From NCBI RefSeq assembly GCF_028553725.1, contig NZ_CP067124.1, positions 3,296,001-3,360,000 on the forward strand: a DNA stretch of 64,000 nucleotides. Reading direction: 5' to 3'. This DNA comes from Paracoccus alcaliphilus. Its GTDB lineage: Bacteria > Pseudomonadota > Alphaproteobacteria > Rhodobacterales > Rhodobacteraceae. Below the pieces are notes generated by a model that did not search any database, was not told where the DNA came from, and was given only the letters and a program-made list of their open reading frames with translations. Positions 16,194 through 23,304 of this stretch are shown here, piece after piece; within the stretch, counting starts at the first letter, position 1; each line of letters starts with the position of its first letter. The position numbers and the translations under genes were made by a program.

Positions 16194-16664
16194 TCATCCA
16201 GTGAAGCGGCAAAGGAAGTTGGATATTTGCACGCTGGGCGTTTCCTCTGTCAGAAACAGGCTGAAAGTGTTCAACTCGACGCCCCGCAACGTTCGTCGGT
16301 CAAGGACGATCGCCGTCGGCCCATATCCGCAAGTTATGGAAATGTGGTTCTCTGTGCAGATTTGCTTGCCGCTGCCGATCTGCATCCAATCCGCCCAGCG
16401 GGAAAGCGAAATGTCGGATAACGCCCGGCCGTCGGTCCACATCGTGAATGTCGGCTTGTGGTCACCGCCCAGCGGGATTTCCCGAACCTCGGGGTTTGCA
16501 GGGTCGTCATACGTCAATTCACGCGATGCGCCCCATTCGCAAGTCAGTTGGCGCGCCGGGGCTTCCGGCAGCGGCAGCATGACCTGTTCTGCGCTGACCG
16601 TGCCAACATGGCCGGCAAAAAGAACGTTAGCGCATATCGCCCAAAGCTTCGCTGTCCTTCGCAT
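16194..16664 (-). CDS. Secreted hypothetical protein
   Basis: 156 aa. The N-terminus (MRRTAKLWAICANVLFAGHV GTVSA-E) is a signal peptide, so the protein is probably periplasmic. The mature part has three cysteines (LTCEWGASREL, QICTENHISITCGYG) that could form disulfides and a pattern LDRRTLRGVELNTFSLFLTEE. No known family recognised. It lies between the virion-like operon and the resolvase and has no obvious phage role; it may be cargo that alters the host envelope. Confidence 0.6.
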   Translation of the reverse strand: MRRTAKLWAICANVLFAGHVGTVSAEQVMLPLPEAPARQLTCEWGASRELTYDDPANPEVREIPLGGDHKPTFTMWTDGRALSDISLSRWADWMQIGSGKQICTENHISITCGYGPTAIVLDRRTLRGVELNTFSLFLTEETPSVQISNFLCRFTG

Positions 16665-16801
16665 CGCCCCTCACCGCGTTACGCCGGCTTGATCGTGCGG
16701 CATCCGATATGCGGACGCAACGAATCGCGGACACATTTAGGCGCATGACCGATTGCACAGCGGCCAATCTCGCGCTCGCCGATGGCGCAAGCACGGGGCG
16801 A

Positions 16802-16920
16802 CTGTCTCACTGACCAAGCCCAAGCGGGATGTCTCACGGCGAATGCAGATATGTCTCAAAAGAATGGTGTTGACGCATTGAGACAGTTCACCCTATAACG
16901 TCTTAGAACCTGTGAGACAG
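16802..16920. repeat. res-like array of TGTCTCA/TGAGACA motifs
   Basis: Five copies of the 7-mer TGTCTCA in two orientations lie directly upstream of the serine recombinase: 16803, 16830 and 16852 forward; 16879 and 16913 inverted. The inner inverted pair TGTCTCAA/TTGAGACA spans 34 bp (16852-16885). The outer pair CTGTCTCAC/GTGAGACAG is a perfect 9-bp inverted match. Multiple paired subsites before a resolvase gene are the layout of a res recombination site. Confidence 0.6.
16870..16899 (+). promoter_or_regulatory. Promoter of the serine recombinase
   Basis: TTGACG (16870-16875) and TATAAC (16894-16899) are separated by 18 bp. One TGAGACA motif lies in the spacer, so binding by the recombinase could repress its own gene, as gamma-delta-type resolvases do. 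Confidence 0.5.
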
Positions 16921-16936
16921 TATGAGGGATGGTAAA

Positions 16937-17500
16937 ATGCTGATTGGATATGCCCGCACATCGACCCTGGACCAGAAGGCCGGACTGGACGCGCAAAAGC
17001 GCGATCTGGAAGCGGCAGGTTGCGAGCGCGTCTTTATCGAGGAAGTTTCTTCCGTGGACGTGGCGAAGCGTGAACAACTGGCCGCGGCTCTGGCCTTCGC
17101 CCGTCAGGGCGATACGTTGATTGTCACGAAGCTGGACCGGTTGGCGCGATCAGTCGCGCATCTGGTCGAGGTGCTGGCCCTTCTGGAAGGCAAGGGCGTG
17201 GCCTTGCGCATCCTCGCCATGGGCATTGATACGTCCACCCCCACCGGCAAGCTGATGTTGACCATTCTGGGCGGCGTTGCCGAGTTCGAGCGGGAAATCA
17301 TGCTGGAACGCCAGCGCGAAGGGATCGCGAAGGCCAAAGCCGAAGGCAAATACAAGGGCCGCGCCCCGACCGCCCGCGCGAAAGCTGATGATGTGCTTGC
17401 CCTGCACCGCGATGGCATCGGCGGAACGGAAATCGCCCGCCGCCTCGGGATCGGCCGCGCCAGCGTCTACCGCATCCTGAACGATACCGCGAACGCCTGA
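16937..17500 (+). CDS. Serine recombinase (resolvase/invertase family)
   Basis: 187 aa from the ATG at 16937 (GAGGG upstream); an ATG at 16922 is in frame but lacks a site. LIGYARTSTLDQ carries the catalytic serine. KLDRLARSVAHLVEVLALLE and the arginine-rich NVNT-like segment LMLTILGGVAEFEREIMLERQREGI complete the resolvase domain. A C-terminal helix-turn-helix (GIGGTEIARRLGIGRASVYRIL) binds DNA. It is small-type, so it resolves or inverts rather than integrates. With the upstream repeat array it probably resolves multimers of a circular form of the island. Confidence 0.92.
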   Translation: MLIGYARTSTLDQKAGLDAQKRDLEAAGCERVFIEEVSSVDVAKREQLAAALAFARQGDTLIVTKLDRLARSVAHLVEVLALLEGKGVALRILAMGIDTSTPTGKLMLTILGGVAEFEREIMLERQREGIAKAKAEGKYKGRAPTARAKADDVLALHRDGIGGTEIARRLGIGRASVYRILNDTANA

Positions 17501-17544
17501 CACGCCCTCTCGATCGACCGCCACCCAATAAAAGGACAAAGCCA

Positions 17545-17874
17545 ATGCACGACGAAAACCAATCTGCCGCACGCCGCGAAGCCTCGACCCTTCTTACCAT
17601 CATGAACGAATTGGCCGAAGCAAAGGCCCAGCGCGATCAACTCGAAATCTGGTGGTCATTGGAAGACTTGGCCGGCTTGGCGCTGGACGCCAGCAATGCG
17701 TCCATTCGGAACCGCGCGCGTCGGATGCTGGACGGTTACCGCGATCAATACCGGGTCGAGGGTTGCACCGATCGCTTCAAGGCTCTCGACGTCTTCTGGA
17801 ACCTGCCGCCCGCACCGTTCCCATATATCGAACCGGCAAACGACGATGCGGCACCGGGGACATGGGCCCTGTAG
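17545..17874 (+). CDS. Hypothetical protein downstream of the resolvase
   Basis: 109 aa, AAGGAC ribosome-binding site, 44 nt after the resolvase in the same direction and probably co-transcribed. An N-terminal helix rich in Ala/Glu (LLTIMNELAEAKAQRDQLEI) is followed by WWSLEDLAGLALDASN and a Pro-rich tail. No known domain. Function unknown. Confidence 0.55.
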   Translation: MHDENQSAARREASTLLTIMNELAEAKAQRDQLEIWWSLEDLAGLALDASNASIRNRARRMLDGYRDQYRVEGCTDRFKALDVFWNLPPAPFPYIEPANDDAAPGTWAL

Positions 17875-17993
17875 CGCGGCCCCTGCGCGGCGCTGGGCGG
17901 TTCCGCGGCCGCCTTGCGCGATCCTCGGCGCCCTCGCGTCCTGCGCCCTGCTGGGCGGCCCTGTGGCAGCTATGGCGCCGCCGCGGGGAAGGA

Positions 17994-18335
17994 TTATCCG
18001 AACAGACCGTCTTCGCCGTCCTGGGCCTCCGCATCGAGCGCAGCCGACTGCTTTTGCAGATTGGCAATGTGCGCCTCGCCGTTGCGGATGAATTCGGCCA
18101 GTTCATCGGCCGTCATATCGCCCGGGTTCTTGTCGAGGCCGCCGCCGCCGTCCTTGGTATCGAACAGACCGGCGGCGCGGAATAAGGCCGAGCCGCAGGC
18201 CGCGCGCGCGGGCGCCGGGGCCTTCGGATCGCGGCAGACCTCCAACATCGCCTGAAAGGCAGCCGGGACGCCCTCCAGGTGGATGCGGTCCATGATGTCG
18301 CGCTTGGCGGCGCGGGGGGTTTTCTTTGCGGTCAT
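17994..18335 (-). CDS. TerS-like small phage protein
   Basis: 113 aa from the ATG at 18335, overlapping the stop of the HGGxSTG-type gene upstream (ATGA). RDIMDRIHLEGVPAAFQAML, then DPKAPAPARAACGSALFRAA and GDMTADELAEFIRNGEAHIA, follow the helix-rich layout of small terminase subunits in alphaproteobacterial phages (AxxRxxAxxxLxxxAGL and MTxxEL). No ATPase or nuclease partner (TerL) is present in the island. Satellites often carry a TerS alone to redirect packaging by a helper. The call is by pattern and context, not certain. Confidence 0.5.
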   Translation of the reverse strand: MTAKKTPRAAKRDIMDRIHLEGVPAAFQAMLEVCRDPKAPAPARAACGSALFRAAGLFDTKDGGGGLDKNPGDMTADELAEFIRNGEAHIANLQKQSAALDAEAQDGEDGLFG

Positions 18336-18877
18336 CCGAAAATCCAATCTTCTGCAAGGTGGTCGTCAGCCACGGTTTCGGGTTGTGCCGGCGCCGTGCT
18401 GGCGGCTGCGGCTCGATCGGCGGCCTTGTCGTGTTCCGCCCACCGCGCGCGCGTCTCTGCGTTCTGCTGGCGCTCCAGCTTCTTGCGCTGGCGATACTCG
18501 GGCGTGCCCAGCGGCCGGTCGCGGTGCCATTTGTCATGTGCGGCCCGTTCCTCGGGCGTCATCCGGGCCAGTCGCTTTGCGCGGGCTTCCTGATCCTTGC
18601 GGGCCTTCCACAGCTTTGCCTCTGTTTTCGGCCATGCGTTCGGCGCGGATTTGTCCGGCAATTGCATCCGGTGCCAGTTCTTGCCTTTCGGCGTCTTGCC
18701 GCCATGATATTGGCAACGCCCATTCGCCAACGCCAGATGCCGGCAGGGCTGGCCGCTGTGTTTCGCGATGGCCCCGCATTTGGGCATCAGGTGCCGCTGG
18801 GCCGCCCGGCGGCGCAGAACTTCCCGGCCCGCAGCGATGAGCGCGGGCGGCGCGCTTTTCTTCTTTCGCTCTGTCAT
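18332..18877 (-). CDS. HGGxSTG-type zinc-binding phage-associated protein
   Basis: 181 aa from the ATG at 18877 (GAGGGA upstream). KCGAIAKHSGQPCRHLALAN followed by GRCQYHGGKTP is the Cys/His motif of the HGGxSTG family commonly encoded near terminase genes of alphaproteobacterial prophages. A highly charged helical tail follows (RMTPEERAAHDKWHRDRPLG). The biochemical role is unknown; metal binding through two Cys and one His is likely. It is first gene of a two-gene leftward operon with the TerS-like gene, behind palindrome 18919-18938. Confidence 0.75.
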   Translation of the reverse strand: MTERKKKSAPPALIAAGREVLRRRAAQRHLMPKCGAIAKHSGQPCRHLALANGRCQYHGGKTPKGKNWHRMQLPDKSAPNAWPKTEAKLWKARKDQEARAKRLARMTPEERAAHDKWHRDRPLGTPEYRQRKKLERQQNAETRARWAEHDKAADRAAAASTAPAQPETVADDHLAEDWIFG

Positions 18878-18918
18878 CCGTCGGCGTCCCTCGATGCCAT
18901 AAAATAGAAACAATCTCA

Positions 18919-18938
18919 TGAGGTATAACTATACCACA
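18919..18938. promoter_or_regulatory. 20-bp palindromic operator ahead of the TerS-like operon
   Basis: TGAGGTATAACTATACCACA, with arms GGTATA/TATACC, sits 42 bp upstream of the HGGxSTG-type start. In gene direction it begins TGTGGTAT, the same half-site as in the palindrome 15806-15825. Confidence 0.5.
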
Positions 18939-18960
18939 CCGCTGGCGGCCATAGGAAGCC

Positions 18961-19140
18961 TTATGTTTGTTCGGTGCTGCGCGCCCAAATGACGGCCATG
19001 TCCCATCCCTTGCCAGCGGGTCCGAAAATCAACCAGTGGCCGTCTATCAAACCGATAAGATATGATTGGGCGCAGCCGCACTGGGTCGGGGGGCCTCTCT
19101 GGGGTAGCGAAGCGACCCCGACCCGGTGCGCGCAAGCCAT
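18961..19140 (-). CDS. Possible small ORF, 59 aa
   Basis: An uninterrupted frame from ATG (19140) to TAA. The C-terminal half (SYLIGLIDGHWLIFGPAGKG and WDMAVIWARSTEQT) has a protein-like mix of aromatic and aliphatic residues, while the first half looks like GC-rich noise. A TATATAAG stretch precedes the start, but there is no good ribosome-binding site. It may be a remnant of a longer gene whose upstream part was replaced. Confidence 0.3.
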   Translation of the reverse strand: MACAHRVGVASLPQRGPPTQCGCAQSYLIGLIDGHWLIFGPAGKGWDMAVIWARSTEQT

Positions 19141-19155
19141 CTCTTATATAGGGCA

Positions 19156-19330
19156 GCTTGCACTTGTGTTTGCAAGTCGGGGCTTTCTACTTGTTTAAAT
19201 AAAATCAATAACTTACAAAGGAACTTGTTCTACTTGCAGGCCACTTGCAGGCCACTTGCACTTGCACTTACTTGCACAATGAAATCAATGACTTAGCCTA
19301 GGTCCGAAATCTACTTGCAGGCGACTTGCA
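19156..19330 (+). repeat. Iteron array, candidate replication origin
   Basis: Seven direct copies of ACTTGCA start at 19232, 19243, 19254, 19260, 19270, 19313 and 19324. Several are exactly 11 bp apart, with unit ACTTGCAGGCC. Upstream are an inverted TGCAAGT (19171) and a degenerate GCTTGCA (19156). An AT-rich stretch (19188-19220) lies between the two groups and could be the unwinding region. The array is adjacent to the primase-helicase gene, as iterons are to the replication protein in P4-like satellites and plasmids. Confidence 0.75.
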
Positions 19331-19331
19331 C

Positions 19332-19369
19332 GACATACAAACCTTAAATCGGCCTAAGATTTGTATGTC
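19332..19369. repeat. 10-bp inverted repeat at the edge of the iteron array
   Basis: GACATACAAA (19332-19341) and TTTGTATGTC (19360-19369) are perfectly complementary around 18 bp that contain a nested CTTA/TAAG pair. It could be part of the origin or a terminator-like structure for the leftward primase gene, but it has no T-run. Confidence 0.45.
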
Positions 19370-19472
19370 ACAACGCTAAAATCCGCCCACAGAACGACGA
19401 TCGCCGCGACGATGGCGGGAACCATCGACGCGGCGCATATCGCCTTGAAGGTGGTGGCGTGCGCTCCTGCGA

Positions 19473-21605
19473 TCAGCCGAATACGCCCACGTCATCGAAA
19501 ACACTGGCCGGATCAACCGGCACGAACTGCGGCACCAGCACTTTTGCCCGCTGACCTGGGCTTGTTTCGACGGTCACGATGCCTTCGGCCACCCAGCCAT
19601 CAACCATTTCCTTTGCCCGATCGGCCTTAATGTCAAAGGCCCGGGCCATGATATAGCGGAAGCGCCGGGTGCGGTCGGTAACATTGTTCGCGTATAGCCA
19701 TCCGCGCCCGGCGTCGTAATCGGCCTTCATAAGCTTCAGAACTTCCGGCGCCTGATCGGGACCGCCCTGCGCGGAAGCATCGGGCTTTCCCTTGTCGATC
19801 TGGTCTGTCCCGATATGGTCGAACACCAGCGACGACGGGATTTCGCCGTCTTCGTCGGCGGGTTCGTCCATGAGGACATGGTGGATCAATCTGTAAGGAT
19901 AGGCGATGTTTTCGGGGCCATCCTTCTGTTTCACGACGGTTATAACACCTTCCAACGAACCTCGGGCACTTTCCATCCGTAGGGTGAAATCCACATCATT
20001 CCCGAAGGTGCCAGACCCCCGCATATTCTTGCTGTCATTCTTTGAGGGGTGATGAACAGCCATCACGCAACCGCCCAGATCACGTTTAAGCCGTCCGCAA
20101 GCGTTCACGAACAAGGATGCATCTGCCTGGCTGTTTTCATCCGCGCCGGCCATCGACTGCGACAACGTATCTACAATTATCAAGCTGGGCCTTGCCGACA
20201 AGCTTCTGGCGGTCCGTATCAGCCTGTCTATATTCTTGCTGTCCTTGAAATTAATCGCCATGTCGATGACGAACAATTTTTCATCCTGATAATCAGTAAC
20301 GCCCCGTGCTTGTAGCCAAGCCTTGATCCGGGGTTTCAGCCCGGACGACCCTTCACCGGCGATATAGATGACGCTGCCGTCACCTGCCGGTTTGATCCTT
20401 CGGCCATGCCATTCCTTGAATTCGTGGACGATCGACATAGCCAAGTCGAAAGCCATGAATGACTTTTTCGACCCGGACGGCCCGAACAGTATCCCGACGC
20501 CTTCTTTAGGCAAGAATTCTTTGACCAAGAAAACCGGGCTCGGCCGGGTAATAATGTCGCTGATCCGCTGGACCGGATAGACGTCTTCGCCATCCTCGAC
20601 GTCGGGGGCTCGATCCCGCTTCGCGATCTGGTCGAAGACAGTGGCCAGCGCCGTGTCGTCGGGGTCGTATTTCGCGGGGAACGGAATGGCGTTTGGGTTT
20701 TCGATCACTTCGAACAAGCCAATCACGCGTTTCGCCTGGTGCTTGTGCGACAACGCGGCCAGATCGGCGCCGGCTTCCTTCGCCAGTTTGAACAGTGTCG
20801 CCGCGGTTACGGGCGCGTGCTGCGAAACTTCAGACTTTCCAAAGCCGGCGAATTTCTCATAGACCAGACCTTCCTTGTAGCGGTGCGGCGCGCGGGCGCT
20901 CCATTCGTCCGCTATCGACACGCCCTCGTCGCCAAACTCATGGTGGATGGCCATCAGCACCGGATACCAATCGTCGTAAGAGACATCCGCGCTGATATGG
21001 GACAGGGCTTCCTCGACCTCGGCCATCGACCGTCCCGACGTTCCGTTCGGGTTGCCGAAAGTCTCGGCCGCCGTGCGCTCGGGGCGCTTCAGCCATTCCG
21101 GCGCCTGTGCGGGCGTCATATCGTTCTGAAACCGATAAACGCCCCCTTCAAATGCGGACGGCTCTGCGAGGATATAGCCCTGATGCTTGCCATCCACGCC
21201 TTTGCAGGGCTTGTCCCGGTAACGGGCGCCCGGCTCGGCCCGGAATATCAGATGCGTGCCACCACGGGCGCTGCGTTGCTCCAGTGTGGCCGGCACATCG
21301 CGACCGACGGCGAAGGTCGGCCATTCGCAATCATCCTTGTAAGCGTCGATGTCCACGGCCACCAGACCGGACAAGGAAAGCGCCAGCCCGATATTGGCAT
21401 CCGGCCATCGCGTCCACCATGCCTTGATCTGATCGGTATCGGTGGACGCATCCTTGTAGCCGTGCCGTGTCAGCGGGCCCTTGGCGTTGGGCTCGACGGG
21501 CAAGACGTGGTAGCCGCGTTCGGCATAGGCCAGTGCGGCGGCGGCGAGACGATCTTCCGGCGTGACGTCGCCGGGGGTTTCATGCGGTTCTGCTGTATCA
21601 GCCAT
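19473..21605 (-). CDS. Bifunctional primase-polymerase / RepA-like helicase
   Basis: 710 aa. The N-terminal Prim-Pol domain (about 15-185) has VAVDIDAY with the catalytic Asp pair (85, 87) and RSARGGTHLIF. A linker with a PriCT-like segment (SYDDWYPVLMAIHHEFGDEG) spans about 190-270. The C-terminal RecA-like ATPase has Walker A GPSGSKKS (375-382) and Walker B LIIVDTLSQSM (about 475), as in AAA_25/RepA helicases. This combined architecture replicates P4-type satellites and related islands. It lies next to the iteron array, its presumed target. Confidence 0.9.
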   Translation of the reverse strand: MADTAEPHETPGDVTPEDRLAAAALAYAERGYHVLPVEPNAKGPLTRHGYKDASTDTDQIKAWWTRWPDANIGLALSLSGLVAVDIDAYKDDCEWPTFAVGRDVPATLEQRSARGGTHLIFRAEPGARYRDKPCKGVDGKHQGYILAEPSAFEGGVYRFQNDMTPAQAPEWLKRPERTAAETFGNPNGTSGRSMAEVEEALSHISADVSYDDWYPVLMAIHHEFGDEGVSIADEWSARAPHRYKEGLVYEKFAGFGKSEVSQHAPVTAATLFKLAKEAGADLAALSHKHQAKRVIGLFEVIENPNAIPFPAKYDPDDTALATVFDQIAKRDRAPDVEDGEDVYPVQRISDIITRPSPVFLVKEFLPKEGVGILFGPSGSKKSFMAFDLAMSIVHEFKEWHGRRIKPAGDGSVIYIAGEGSSGLKPRIKAWLQARGVTDYQDEKLFVIDMAINFKDSKNIDRLIRTARSLSARPSLIIVDTLSQSMAGADENSQADASLFVNACGRLKRDLGGCVMAVHHPSKNDSKNMRGSGTFGNDVDFTLRMESARGSLEGVITVVKQKDGPENIAYPYRLIHHVLMDEPADEDGEIPSSLVFDHIGTDQIDKGKPDASAQGGPDQAPEVLKLMKADYDAGRGWLYANNVTDRTRRFRYIMARAFDIKADRAKEMVDGWVAEGIVTVETSPGQRAKVLVPQFVPVDPASVFDDVGVFG

Positions 21606-21700
21606 GTTATTCTTTCCGCGCCGGGCCGCAATCGCGCGAACCTCGGTCAGTTATGGTTTCGGGGCTTGGGCTCGGGGCGGTCAGATTTCAGGGACGGGGT

Positions 21701-22150
21701 TCAACCCGTCTGGGGCAGGCCATCGACGTCAAGGATTTCCAGCAGTTCCACGCGGGCCTTTGCGCCTGCCATGCGGGCGGCTTCGGCGTCAGCCATCCGC
21801 TTGATGCGCGCCGGCATCTTGCGATGTTCCACATAGCCCATGCCCTGAATGGCGTAAGCGCCGCAGCCTGCCGCATCGAGGCCAACAGCCAGCGCATAGA
21901 CCGTGTTCGCGACATGTGGCTGTTGACCGGGGAAGCCCAGCGCCTCGCGCTCTGAAACCTGCATGACGAATGATTTGCCGCCGCGGCGGATCAGTTGCGC
22001 AAAAGCCCGTTCCAGGGCGCCGCGCGCCCGGCGGTTGTCCACCGTCACATTCTTCCCGGTTTCATCGCGACCGTAGCACGCGGCGGCCGCCAAAGACGCG
22101 GCGGTTTTGATTTGCGCACCGGAAATCCGGCGTTCGTTTCTATTGAGCAT
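21701..22150 (-). CDS. Hypothetical protein upstream of the primase-helicase
   Basis: 149 aa, basic and helical, with SVKTAA-like repeats near the N-terminus (GAQIKTAASLAAAACYGRDE), ARGALERAFAQLIRRGGKSF and MGYVEHRKMPARIKRMADAE. No known fold recognised. Co-oriented with the primase-helicase (95-nt gap) and the AlpA-like gene, so likely part of the replication operon. Confidence 0.6.
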   Translation of the reverse strand: MLNRNERRISGAQIKTAASLAAAACYGRDETGKNVTVDNRRARGALERAFAQLIRRGGKSFVMQVSEREALGFPGQQPHVANTVYALAVGLDAAGCGAYAIQGMGYVEHRKMPARIKRMADAEAARMAGAKARVELLEILDVDGLPQTG

Positions 22151-22250
22151 TTCTTGCCTCTTTACTTGCGGGCAAGGTGCAAATGGAATATATCAGCATC
22201 AGGAACACTGATAATGGCCGCCGCTCCTTGTCCCAGGGGTGGCGGTTTTC

Positions 22251-22472
22251 TTATTTTGCGGATTGCAAGTTCGCTTCTATAAAAGCGGCGACATCGCTGG
22301 CGCGATAACGGACCAGACGGCCAAACTTGACGTAGGGAATTCTGGCGCCGACCCAACGGTCACGCTCGAACCACTTTTCTGACAAGCGCGTATACTCTGA
22401 TACCTCTTTCTGCGTCATCAGCCGCGGCACGGTTACCGTGGCAGGGTTCAGAGTTGCGGTTTCCTGTTTCAT
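22251..22472 (-). CDS. AlpA/excisionase-like helix-turn-helix protein
   Basis: 73 aa. PRLMTQKEVSEYTRLSEKWF, then IPYVKFGRLVRYRASDVAAF and IEAN, is the HTH_17 (AlpA/MerR-like) pattern in which a helix-turn-helix is followed by a wing with VRYR. Such proteins act as excisionases or as activators of integrase and replication genes in P4-like islands. It sits upstream of the replication gene and near the integrase, which fits either role. Confidence 0.85.
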   Translation of the reverse strand: MKQETATLNPATVTVPRLMTQKEVSEYTRLSEKWFERDRWVGARIPYVKFGRLVRYRASDVAAFIEANLQSAK

Positions 22473-22566
22473 TTTTGTGCCCTTGCTGATTGCCCGTAAT
22501 GGGCGGATGGCAGCATAAGGACATTTAGTTTCTAATTTGGGAACGTGGGGGCTGGTCAGGTTTCGG

Positions 22567-23304
22567 TCAGGTTTCCGGATGGGGTTTCCGCGCGAGAAAC
22601 TCGGCTGTCATTTGTTTTTCAGCCTTAGAGGATCGCCCGCCAGAACGGGGCAATTGAATTTCTTCGGCTATCGATCGCCAGAATGCCTCGAAACTTTCGT
22701 CTGACGCGCCTGGGTAGCTGCGTCGATATTCTTCGGACACCAGGTCGCGCGTCGGTCGGCCGCCTTGCTCTCGCATTTCTCTGACCCAGAATTTGATTTC
22801 GTCACCTGTTGCGCGGCGGCCGTGGCGCAATTCATAAAGATCAGTTTTGCACGCCTGCCGGTCAAGCACGATCGGGCACCCGATAAAAGGACCGTGGCGG
22901 GCCGCGTGCTGAACTTCGCTTTCGTCCAGCCAATCTTCGGGTCCGCTGAAATCCTCCGGCTCGACCGCCCAACGTGCGGAACCAACCGTCCCGATTGTCA
23001 GGTCAAGCGCCATACCGACGGGCTGGGCCGGTTGGCACACCGTAAAGAGGGAAGGCCAAGCGGGAACGGTTGCGCCGCTGCCCAGCAGCACCCACGCGCG
23101 CCCCTGCGCGTGCTGCTGCACCAGGAAGGGCCAGACACGTTCGCAGGCCGACGCGGACAATGCGTGCTCATGTGCCTCGCGCGCTGCACATGCCGCGAAA
23201 ATGTTGTCTGTCTCCGGTTCCTCGAAGGGCCGCGTATCGCGCAACGCCTCGATCACGCTTTCCATGAATTGCTGAACGTGAACCCATCCCGTTGCGCCCG
23301 TCAT
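22567..23304 (-). CDS. Hypothetical protein coupled to the integrase
   Basis: 245 aa. The start overlaps the integrase stop (ATGA), implying translational coupling. Contains CERVWPFLVQQHAQGRAWVL, RRATGDEIKFWVREMREQGG and a basic C-terminus. No signal peptide or known catalytic motif. It may assist integration/excision or act as a regulator, but nothing specific can be shown. Confidence 0.6.
   Translation of the reverse strand: MTGATGWVHVQQFMESVIEALRDTRPFEEPETDNIFAACAAREAHEHALSASACERVWPFLVQQHAQGRAWVLLGSGATVPAWPSLFTVCQPAQPVGMALDLTIGTVGSARWAVEPEDFSGPEDWLDESEVQHAARHGPFIGCPIVLDRQACKTDLYELRHGRRATGDEIKFWVREMREQGGRPTRDLVSEEYRRSYPGASDESFEAFWRSIAEEIQLPRSGGRSSKAEKQMTAEFLARKPHPET

Noticed and set aside
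15919..16212. 97-aa minus-strand frame in the gap before the secreted gene
   Set aside because: Arg/Pro-rich, no ribosome-binding site, overlaps the neighbouring stop; not convincing.
22151..22250. CTTGC-GG-GCAAG palindrome and TATCAG/CTGATA pair near 22160-22215 as extra iterons
   Set aside because: Similar to the iteron only over five bases, with no phased repetition; likely chance or a weak hairpin between genes.
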